A stretch of 64,000 bases of DNA, taken from [Clostridium] fimetarium (GTDB taxonomy: Bacteria > Bacillota > Clostridia > Lachnospirales > Lachnospiraceae). Each line of letters starts with the position of its first letter. The stretch's first letter is position 1. Position numbers and translations under genes: made by a program. The notes beneath the pieces are model-generated. The model saw only the letters and a list, made by a program, of their open reading frames with translations. It did no database searches and was not told the DNA's origin. Location: contig NZ_FOJI01000014.1 in NCBI RefSeq assembly GCF_900111235.1, positions 1 through 64,000 on the forward strand, written 5' to 3'. This document shows, one piece after another, positions 55,601 through 62,998 of the stretch.

Positions 55601-57271
55601 CGTAGATACATAGGCGACACCTTCTGTTGGATGTAAGAAGTAATAAGCCATAGACTTAAGCTCTCTATCCATACTTTCCGCTGACATTGCTAATTCTGAT
55701 ATCTTTAATGTTCCAGTGCCTGGACTTGGTAAACTATCCTTATTGAATCTGTAGTTAACATGTCCACCAACTGCATCTTTTTCTTCAAAATATGCAAAAC
55801 AATAACTTGTGTAGATACCTGCTAAATACTTCTTAGCAGAATCGCCAGTAATTATATTTAAGCCACAATCACCTGCTGCTAACACATTACTGAATTTATT
55901 ACCAGTTGTACTTAAATGACTTGTTAAAGAACTACCCTTATCATCTGAAAATATTCCATATTTTGATGTCGCCATCGTCTTCGTATTTGCAGCTGAGAAA
56001 GCCTGAACAGTGTCAAAGAAAATAAAATCATCTATAACATTTACATTCGATGTATCGGCTCCTTTAATTGTACTCCAATCCAATCCTGTTGTGGTATTCC
56101 AATAAGTCGAGATATCAAATTCTGAAACACAATTACCGCCACTATTATATTTTTCAAGCAGGCTATCGAACAACTTAGTACCATCTGTCTGCTCTGCCCA
56201 TTCAACAAATAGAAAACTCTTTATATCACTCCAGCCTGTTGTTTTATCCCCTCTAACTAATCTCCACAAACTATCTGGCGAGGATTTATATTTTATACTA
56301 ACAGTAGTCTTATCTTTGTAGCTTGATGCATCACTTGTAACCAATCTGCCCTCTTCCGAAAGAGTTAACGAATATAGATTTACTAAGTTTACTGAATCAC
56401 CTGCATTCATACCATCTTTAGTCCATGCAAATGAGTTCATACAAGCAGGCATTAAAATATACTGTCTTGTGCCACAATCTACAATAATATTTCCAAAAGC
56501 ATCAACATATAATTGCCAAGATAAGCAAGATGCCTTATATAATTCATCTGTCGTGTATTTATTTAATAACTCACTGAATGTATCAGATGTTGGAGAAACA
56601 CAATCCTCCTCCGCACTTAGACCTAATATATTTGAACCATACCCCGTTTCTAGTTTTAATGACTCAAATATCATATTCATTACTGTTGTACTTGCTGTAT
56701 AATCTCCATTAACATTTCCTTCATATACAGTACTTGTTTTTTCATTTGAATTTGTCCAATATAACCTAAATTTTGTATAGCCTGCTTTTACAAGATCTTC
56801 ATTTTTATGTACACTTATGAAACTAAAATAACTACAATTACCAATATCATACCAAGTACCATCAGCTTTTCCTAAACCTAATTTTAACTCTGTTGCTGAT
56901 GACTGAGATATTCCCTGAACTGTTTCTACTAAGTTTTTCGCTATTGTTTCATCAAAATTAAGTGAATCAGTTAAGAATGATACCATACTCTTCTTTGTTT
57001 CATCATCATTATCAGTAGTATTAATCTGTGTATTCCAAGGAATATAAGAATTTGAAAGAAATACTCCAATTATCCTTAACTGGTCAGCTGATAAAGTATC
57101 CTCAGTGAAATCAGAAGTTTGCTTATCTGCTGCCATTCCAATGTAATCAGATAGTCTATCTTTTGAATCTGCATATACTTTTATGCTGAAACTGCTAATA
57201 ATTGTAGAAAATAACAGCATCATACTTAAGATACCTATAAATATTCGCTTTCTAAAATTTGCCTTTGACAT
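52640..57271 (-). CDS. very large conjugation-type membrane protein (VirB6/TrbL-like)
   Basis: 1,543 residues. Signal-like N-terminal helix (KRIFIGILSMMLLFSTIISS), then about 550 residues outside the cell, two or three membrane helices in the middle (YVYIIIIITLIMMGYVLIGS, FLGILVFSICAFLPPIMINA), a second outer domain of about 550 residues, five or so helices near residues 1290-1430 (GIIMIVLDVFAVYAIPALKL, KLFFILAIFFMSILVILSAS, FLCVSVGFAWLISLFMS and others), a glycine-rich turn (AGMGGGVLATITGGTIGK) and a lysine-rich coiled-coil tail. Size and topology suit the VirB6/TrbL-type channel subunit of a Gram-positive type IV secretion system. Starts directly at the stop of the preceding gene. Confidence 0.72.
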   Translation of the reverse strand: MSKANFRKRIFIGILSMMLLFSTIISSFSIKVYADSKDRLSDYIGMAADKQTSDFTEDTLSADQLRIIGVFLSNSYIPWNTQINTTDNDDETKKSMVSFLTDSLNFDETIAKNLVETVQGISQSSATELKLGLGKADGTWYDIGNCSYFSFISVHKNEDLVKAGYTKFRLYWTNSNEKTSTVYEGNVNGDYTASTTVMNMIFESLKLETGYGSNILGLSAEEDCVSPTSDTFSELLNKYTTDELYKASCLSWQLYVDAFGNIIVDCGTRQYILMPACMNSFAWTKDGMNAGDSVNLVNLYSLTLSEEGRLVTSDASSYKDKTTVSIKYKSSPDSLWRLVRGDKTTGWSDIKSFLFVEWAEQTDGTKLFDSLLEKYNSGGNCVSEFDISTYWNTTTGLDWSTIKGADTSNVNVIDDFIFFDTVQAFSAANTKTMATSKYGIFSDDKGSSLTSHLSTTGNKFSNVLAAGDCGLNIITGDSAKKYLAGIYTSYCFAYFEEKDAVGGHVNYRFNKDSLPSPGTGTLKISELAMSAESMDRELKSMAYYFLHPTEGVAYVSTWFKNKVSGILVGWHQDMVGNTSANSTTGITKYLGFSGYVTVPNLHDMEWTNYLLNEYDSFYVYIIIIITLIMMGYVLIGSLTFQKAFLGILVFSICAFLPPIMINATINISNSACDNIYSSKFTYWALVQHEQYITDIQSAIKNGEYSDYLLTLFNSQTENNASDSSIVTLKWMCPKKDNYLANIEEELNVSTKSNQMTSLIGGVLSQNLSGEDYTGSAKQLYLYRSYTDIGSYATYSYKALSSSKFKNKMGTPYIDYITSTSGNNLYNVYKTYTSTSNNNSLQSSVNLGFSYNTLSGTNAWDLTCNRRFTAALTSNTVSGAIKNGLDNASLTGFQVAGIEQTNFDTTIADFSNADVSLSEKEIATFAYGIYTESPFYYFSWNLQDQLGSASSEEAGIVDSNFPYKNLFLLGDGDYFYNNVKETEGASGYGEMRDYMDMKSLFTFVIPYLKAANDVVVDWDNANGLWLYPDVDLQYDGSTLLVPDDVKSAGTDSELYYKYWHNANVAQLFNMYTPWVDTMYDCDYAKGQNIEVLGSKFYVEDPLNPSSYYKADTSGEITEGRYMVFSRSEMEYWGLTEADLTTVEQKIINVSKDSYTDLLQLMDYYNFSDDVLNTSAAMMETFNFNKEFSQTSFLSEGYNLYPQCYELKNFSYDAYLRLILSEASGEDLQSSTGESIYTRIVNNSSIFTGIIMIVLDVFAVYAIPALKLFFILAIFFMSILVILSASLQIEINLIKVLSNSLVYPLLKFLCVSVGFAWLISLFMSNGNTSVTNRGGYLISLGDPTMTLLVMIVVNAVIVVLYWRIVRKAAKECVKYAKVVGTSLAGMGGGVLATITGGTIGKVASTIRGKNDVQGINGVSNPTNINTNPKLRSESNRPDTAHRQNKYEKKYLQAEKKTNKFESKQASYDEKIMKGKAKIEKGNNKYNKLKENGTERQIARAENHSSKSNVKLTRMNKKSTGNAIKLNKARSISRVKSMRAGGKKGC

Positions 57272-57832
57272 TTATATCACCTCACAAAAGATGCCTACTG
57301 CTATCAGCATTATAAGGAAAATAACTAGGAGTACTAAGACAATTAAATCACTATAAATTAATCTCTTTTTTATAGTACCATCTGAATCTCTATATACCTT
57401 CAACGCTCCATTTTCATCAAATGAAAGTCTTCCTAAAGTGAAAAGCTCCAGTCTATCAGATACCCCATTTAGCTCTATTCTGTCTTTGATATATGATGAT
57501 ATACAAATACCAATGGCATATACTAGAAAAAAAGCAATCCAACCTACTATAACAATACCTAATGTTAGAAATATATCAGCAACTGATCTTGACTGACTAA
57601 CAGAACTGTCTTTCCATTGTATAATCTGTTTAATATCTTCCTCTGTAAAATTTACTATCTTCTTGGAACTACTAAAAAGATTAAATAGTAACTCAACTAT
57701 AGAGACTAAACTAAATAAAAATCCCATTGCTAAAAGATAGTTTATACCATTCTTGAAATCCTGAATGGAAAATCCCTTGTCACATAACCCATCTTTTACA
57801 TGTACCTTTTTCTTATCAAACCATTTTCGCAT
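57272..57832 (-). CDS. three-helix membrane protein of the conjugation operon
   Basis: 186 residues with membrane helices at about residues 30-55 (NYLLAMGFLFSLVSIVELLF), 85-113 (DIFLTLGIVIVGWIAFFLVY) and 160-184 (LIVLVLLVIFLIMLIAVGIF). The stop codon abuts the start of the VirB6-like gene, so the two are cotranscribed and probably form one membrane assembly. GGAGGT upstream. No family recognised. Confidence 0.7.
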   Translation of the reverse strand: MRKWFDKKKVHVKDGLCDKGFSIQDFKNGINYLLAMGFLFSLVSIVELLFNLFSSSKKIVNFTEEDIKQIIQWKDSSVSQSRSVADIFLTLGIVIVGWIAFFLVYAIGICISSYIKDRIELNGVSDRLELFTLGRLSFDENGALKVYRDSDGTIKKRLIYSDLIVLVLLVIFLIMLIAVGIFCEVI

Positions 57833-58077
57833 ATCACATACCTCCGATTTTTTATAGTTACTGTTATAAAGCTACAAACTATAAAATCTCTTAGGTAATA
57901 ACTGAATTAGTAAGTTCATATGCATATAGAACACTTAAAATCTGGGGTTTTCTCGAAGAAAGCTAGAGAACTTGATTGGCAGAAGATTAGCTGCCGAAAT
58001 TTGATTACTTATCAATAAGTTGCTTTGATATAACTCAAGGCTGATAGTATGATCTCATAGGAAATATGATAACAAAA

Positions 58078-58103
58078 AAGACTCAAGTATTTCTACCTAA
58101 GTC
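58078..58103 (-). terminator. intrinsic terminator after the restriction cassette
   Basis: Imperfect stem (GACTCAAGTA with TACCTAAGTC) followed by a minus-strand run of T, 18 bp past the stop codon at 58121. It resembles the terminator at 51452-51481. Confidence 0.7.
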
Positions 58104-58120
58104 CTATGCCTACACATATT

Positions 58121-59029
58121 CTAAAATTCTTCTATCTTAGTTTTTATTTTTTCTTTACTCGATAGTTCATGTCCATACCAAAAGCATAGTGGTTGAGTTC
58201 CTCTAACCACTATATATGTATCATACATCTCTTTTTGAGTATTATAATTAATACCCTTTAACTCTGCACGACATTTACACTTAGTAACGACATAATTATC
58301 GGTAACTAAATCAAATCTCATATCAGCACTAATTCTACCATCATATTTATCGATTGATTCTTTTATCTCTTTTCTTCTTTCCGCATCAATTAAAACTGTA
58401 ATTTTAAAACTTGCTTTCTTTTCCTGTATTGCAACCCTTGAATAATTATTATCTATATTTGATGCAAAAAGACACGCTTTCATTCTAAATGTATCCTCGT
58501 CACTTACAAAAAGATCAAATTCTTCTACATATATCAAAGCTGGATACCCTTTTATAGGTTTTAGATCAACATTACATTCAAACCCCATCTTTGTCTCACC
58601 AAGTTCTTCTTTATAGCTATTATCTTGTAACATCTGTTCATAATGGGTTTCATAATTGCATGGGATATTCGAAGAAAAAGTAAACTCCAATGCTTCTAAA
58701 AGTGCAAAGCAAGAATAATTCGCAATGAAATTGTCATCTTCTCTTTGCTTGAATTGTTCTTGTAGACTGATGTTTAATTTATTAAGTCTGTTATTTTGCT
58801 TATATGCAACTGCACCTAATATTGCAGTACCACAAGCAGCTAAACCTGCTCCATAAAACTCCAACACATCTTTTGCTTCCCATAATACTTTTTGTTCGGA
58901 ATTATACATATATAGCTTGTTTACAGTAAATGGAATGTAAACAAATATAAATAGGGAAGCTAAAATTACACCTATAATCGCACCTATAATCACAAACATT
59001 TTCTTAACAAATTTCATCATTTCTCCCAT
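58121..59029 (-). CDS. two-helix membrane protein downstream of hsdR
   Basis: 302 residues. Two membrane helices near the N-terminus (FVIIGAIIGVILASLFIFVY and FYGAGLAACGTAILGAVAY), a charged coiled coil (QNNRLNKLNISLQEQFKQRE), and about 200 cytoplasmic residues of alpha/beta character with no motif I recognise. It starts 15 bp after the hsdR stop, so it is expressed with the restriction enzyme. A link to defence is inferred from this position only. Confidence 0.7.
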   Translation of the reverse strand: MGEMMKFVKKMFVIIGAIIGVILASLFIFVYIPFTVNKLYMYNSEQKVLWEAKDVLEFYGAGLAACGTAILGAVAYKQNNRLNKLNISLQEQFKQREDDNFIANYSCFALLEALEFTFSSNIPCNYETHYEQMLQDNSYKEELGETKMGFECNVDLKPIKGYPALIYVEEFDLFVSDEDTFRMKACLFASNIDNNYSRVAIQEKKASFKITVLIDAERRKEIKESIDKYDGRISADMRFDLVTDNYVVTKCKCRAELKGINYNTQKEMYDTYIVVRGTQPLCFWYGHELSSKEKIKTKIEEF

Positions 59030-59043
59030 CTTACAAACAACCT

Positions 59044-62000
59044 CTAAGCAATATCTTCAGAGTTTTTCCTTATATCTTCCACAACATCAAGAATCTGCTT
59101 TGCAGTAGACATATCTTCTCTAAATATAGAAGTAATACTACCAATGCTTCTGAATGGCTCTTGCATCAATACATTATTATCGTCAATATTTCCATTGGCT
59201 GCTATATAATCAATTATAAGAGTTACAAAGTTCATCTGATTAGCATTTAGATTTTGTTCAGATAAGAAATTACTAAATGCCTCATTTAATGCAGCTCTCT
59301 CGATTCCTGTCACTTTTCTAACCAATCTGCCTACTGGCGTATTCCCGTACTCTTTTTCATAGTCAGCTTTGGAGCCGAGTTCATTCCAAAGAATTCTTTC
59401 CAACTCCTTAAGTTCAGATTCTGATAATCTCTTATTATTACGCAATTTATATACTGCTAAGTTTTCCTTATGCTCTTTAAGATAAAATTCAACTTTTTTC
59501 TTATAATCCTTCATCACATTAGTCGTGAAAACTGGATCACCTTCAGCATAATCTACAATTTCGTCTTGAAAATCTGTATAATATGGTTTTCGTTCTCCAT
59601 ATTCGATAAGTCTTATTAAATCCTTTAATGCTGTTCTGACAGTTTCTAAGTGAATGACATTAACATTATCCCAAAAGTCTTGACCTATAACTGATTCTAT
59701 AATTTCTTTTTTTGCCTTAACCTGTGGAATATTATACATACTAGAAAGAACTGTGGCTGTAGTGACAACTATACTAATAGGTTTTGAAGCATCTTTACTC
59801 TGTAATAAAGCAAGCTCAATCGTATACATTAAGTAGTTAAATCTTCTAGCAATATCATCCTCGCTTGTTGGCATAACAATAGGTGCTATATGTTCTTTAA
59901 TCTCAGAAACTTGAAGCGTTTCTAATATACCCCATGAAGCTAATCTGCGATATTTTTCAACATGTCTCATATGATTTTTCACATAAAAACTATTATCATT
60001 CAGCTCAATAACTGTATCACATAAATTTAGTACTAAATCAGCTCTGTATTTTGAATAGACTTCATCTGTTGTATATTGAGGTAACTGAAGCTCTCTGGCT
60101 ATCATCATTTTAAGGTTATATGTTTTTTCATTATAGTTTTCTTGTATGCCAGTCTCTGTACCAGTAACACCTGCTGAAAAGAAATCAATATTATTGCAGA
60201 AATCAAATACATAAAATTTTTCCTTATTCTGTCCTTCACCCAATAGGTTTTCACATAATCTTGTACCTCTACCAATCATCTGCCAGAACTTACTACAAGA
60301 CCTAACTTTTTTAAAGAATACAAGATTAACTATTTCAGGAATATCAATACCTGTATCAAGCATATCAACACTTACCGCTATTTGTGGCATTTTTTCTTTG
60401 ATTGAGAAGTCATCGATTAATGTATCTACATAATTAATACTGTAATCTATCTGCTTAATATAAGCATCTCCATACTCTGGAAATAGAATATTAAACCTCT
60501 CGACTATACATTTTGCATGCTTAGTGCTTTTTGCAAATACTATTGTTTTACCAAGTTTAGTACCGCTCTCTACTTTGATACCTTTTTCCATTACTTCTTT
60601 TAATATTAAATCGATAGTGTTGGCATTAAAAAGCCACTCATTTATTGCAGAATTTGATACAGTATCATTTATTTCTTCATCATCTTCAAATGTTTTTTCA
60701 AACTCTTCTTTTTCTTCATCAGGTAAGTCTTTGTACTTAATTCCATCCCTCATTATTCTTGTTTCATATTTTTTGGGTTCGTACGTTACAAGATATCCCT
60801 CTTCAACTGCCTTGTCCAAATCATAGTTAAAAGTAGGTACACCTCGTTCAAGGTCAAATACACTATACGTATTCTTATCAATCTCACTCTTTGGTGTAGC
60901 TGTTAAACCCAAAAGCATACCATCAAAATAATCAAATATTTCCTGATACTTTTTATATATACTTCTGTGACTTTCATCTATAATAATCAAATCAAAATGT
61001 GCAGGCGTAAATAATCTATTTCCAAACTTACTTTTTGTTTCATCAATAGCATTCATCATTGTTGGATATGTAGAAAAAATCATACGTGCCTGTTCAGGAC
61101 TATCCTTGGAATCTAATAGATTACATAATGGTAAATCAGGCAACATATTAGAAAAGTTCTTTTTAGCTTGTTTTACAAGCGTTTTTCTATCTGTTAAAAA
61201 CAAAATATTTTTAATATAATTATGGCGTCTTAACACATCAACAATACTGATACTAACTCTTGTCTTTCCACTACCAGTAGCTTGTACTATAAGCATTTTT
61301 CTATGCTTAGATGTAATTGCTTCACAAACTCTTACAATAGCTTCTTTCTGATATGGTCTATCCGTTATAGCATCGTTTATCTCAATATTCTCCAAAGGTA
61401 TAAGTTGAATACGTCTATCAACCATGAGCTGAAGTTCTTCTTTTGTGAATACCCTAGAGACCCTTCTTCGTGGATATCCTGCACAATCATCTGTTAAATA
61501 TACCTCAAAGCCATTACTTGTGAATATGATTGGTCTACGATTATATTGGTTCTGCAAACAATCAGCATATAATTTAGCTTGCTGACTACCCACAATTGTA
61601 TCTACACTTGTTTTCTTTGCTTCTAATACTGCAAGTGGTAAACCATCATTTCCATATAATACATAATCAACATAACCTAATCCTGCTGTATTAGGCATTC
61701 CTGTTACTTCAACCTCTTCCAAGCAATCTTTACCAGTAACCCAACCAGCTTCTTTTAAATCTAAATCAATATATCTCTTTCTTGTCTCTGCCTCTGAAAC
61801 TCTATCAACCTTAAACTTTCTGCCTTGCTTATTGTCTAACCGAGCTGCCGTCATATCTGCTCTAAGTCCTTGATTCTCCTTGCTTAAGTCATCAAGCTTT
61901 CTATCCTTACTGCTTAACTGTTCATACAAATCTTTTAACTCTTCAGGGCGTCTCTTCCGCTCCTCACTCTTTTCAAGTAAGCTCTCATCGAATACACTTT

Positions 62001-62394
62001 CCTGATATTCGCCTGAATAACAATATTCAATCCATTTACAAAACTCAAATAAGTTTCTAAGTGATAGAACTGCATCATCTCTTCTTATAACACCATTTGT
62101 ATGTACTGCAATATTTCCAAGCTTAACAATATACTTTAACTTAGGAAAAAGACTAGGGTCTATGATACCCCGAAAAGAATCTGCATGAATTAGGCTCGAT
62201 AAATTATCCTGATAAGGTACAATTAACGCACCATCATAGGAATAAACCCATCTAACTGCCAGTTCTAATGCTCTCCTTGAAAGAATGGCGCTTGTTGCTG
62301 AAGATACCAAAAGGCTCTTCTCCGCTTCTATTGCCTGATCTGCAAATGAATCATATTGCTTATTCTTTTTTATAAAATCAAAATTTGTACACAT
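59044..62394 (-). CDS. hsdR: type I restriction enzyme, R subunit
   Basis: 1,116 residues. N-terminal DUF4145-like helical domain (to about 130), coiled coil (140-190), the PD-ExK nuclease (VDYVLYGNDGLPLAVLEAKK, with Asp243, Glu258 and Lys260 and a downstream QQAK), then a superfamily 2 translocase: Walker A ATGSGKT (372-378), DESH, GLTATPK, and the C-terminal helicase lobe with MIGRGTRLC. It cuts DNA after ATP-driven translocation when in complex with HsdM and HsdS. AGGAGGG precedes the ATG. Cotranscribed from the hsdS side with a small membrane protein in between. Confidence 0.95.
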   Translation of the reverse strand: MCTNFDFIKKNKQYDSFADQAIEAEKSLLVSSATSAILSRRALELAVRWVYSYDGALIVPYQDNLSSLIHADSFRGIIDPSLFPKLKYIVKLGNIAVHTNGVIRRDDAVLSLRNLFEFCKWIEYCYSGEYQESVFDESLLEKSEERKRRPEELKDLYEQLSSKDRKLDDLSKENQGLRADMTAARLDNKQGRKFKVDRVSEAETRKRYIDLDLKEAGWVTGKDCLEEVEVTGMPNTAGLGYVDYVLYGNDGLPLAVLEAKKTSVDTIVGSQQAKLYADCLQNQYNRRPIIFTSNGFEVYLTDDCAGYPRRRVSRVFTKEELQLMVDRRIQLIPLENIEINDAITDRPYQKEAIVRVCEAITSKHRKMLIVQATGSGKTRVSISIVDVLRRHNYIKNILFLTDRKTLVKQAKKNFSNMLPDLPLCNLLDSKDSPEQARMIFSTYPTMMNAIDETKSKFGNRLFTPAHFDLIIIDESHRSIYKKYQEIFDYFDGMLLGLTATPKSEIDKNTYSVFDLERGVPTFNYDLDKAVEEGYLVTYEPKKYETRIMRDGIKYKDLPDEEKEEFEKTFEDDEEINDTVSNSAINEWLFNANTIDLILKEVMEKGIKVESGTKLGKTIVFAKSTKHAKCIVERFNILFPEYGDAYIKQIDYSINYVDTLIDDFSIKEKMPQIAVSVDMLDTGIDIPEIVNLVFFKKVRSCSKFWQMIGRGTRLCENLLGEGQNKEKFYVFDFCNNIDFFSAGVTGTETGIQENYNEKTYNLKMMIARELQLPQYTTDEVYSKYRADLVLNLCDTVIELNDNSFYVKNHMRHVEKYRRLASWGILETLQVSEIKEHIAPIVMPTSEDDIARRFNYLMYTIELALLQSKDASKPISIVVTTATVLSSMYNIPQVKAKKEIIESVIGQDFWDNVNVIHLETVRTALKDLIRLIEYGERKPYYTDFQDEIVDYAEGDPVFTTNVMKDYKKKVEFYLKEHKENLAVYKLRNNKRLSESELKELERILWNELGSKADYEKEYGNTPVGRLVRKVTGIERAALNEAFSNFLSEQNLNANQMNFVTLIIDYIAANGNIDDNNVLMQEPFRSIGSITSIFREDMSTAKQILDVVEDIRKNSEDIA

Positions 62395-62409
62395 AACTAC
62401 AATTCCCTC

Positions 62410-62973
62410 CTATTGTACCTTCATACGTATTGAGTCTAGATGTTCGGATATACGTTTTAAATAATTTTCTGTTTTACTTAAGTTACTAGCGTTGCTGTCT
62501 GTATGCCCCACACAATCTATATACTGCACATTTAATTCATACTCTTCAGTATATTTTTTCATACTACTTGTTAAACTTTCATACTCAATTTTTACTTTAT
62601 AACTACTTTCAGCAGTCTTATCTCTTTCTTCTATTACTATAAATTGTAGAACTTGGCTCGGTGCTAATATTGTATTTTCAATAAATTTAGTATTATTGTT
62701 AGTACTGTTAATTTTTAAGTTTGGTTCAATAGACAACTCAAGAATTTTCGCCCCAGTTTTGCCATAATTTTTAACTTGTAGATAAAAGCACATATCCCTT
62801 GCATCACTTATTAAATTAGCAAAAACATATGGTCTGCTCTCTGCTTCCCTTGTTTCTTTTATCTCATTAATTGACTTTCTATTATAATAAACTATTATTA
62901 TAGTAGCGATTACATATACTGCAGTTAATAAGCACATTACAAAACCTTGATTATTATTCATCCAACTTATCAT
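62410..62973 (-). CDS. membrane-anchored protein between hsdS and hsdR
   Basis: 187 residues. One N-terminal helix (FVMCLLTAVYVIATIIIVYY), a linker (NRKSINEIKETREAESRPYV), a beta-rich domain (FYLQVKNYGKTGAKILELSI, NTILAPSQVLQFIVI) and a short C-terminal helix. It resembles the protein at 28184-28711 in plan and key segments. The 15-bp gap to hsdR and 25-bp gap from hsdS show it is part of the restriction operon. It is not a normal type I subunit; role unknown. Confidence 0.75.
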   Translation of the reverse strand: MISWMNNNQGFVMCLLTAVYVIATIIIVYYNRKSINEIKETREAESRPYVFANLISDARDMCFYLQVKNYGKTGAKILELSIEPNLKINSTNNNTKFIENTILAPSQVLQFIVIEERDKTAESSYKVKIEYESLTSSMKKYTEEYELNVQYIDCVGHTDSNASNLSKTENYLKRISEHLDSIRMKVQ

Positions 62974-62998
62974 TCTTATATCTCCCCTTTATTAGTAA

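Noticed and set aside
27143-62170. Explaining the TGGGGTA motif by Asn-Gly-Val coding preference
   Set aside because: Many copies lie between genes or in other frames, so coding constraint cannot account for the excess or the strand bias.
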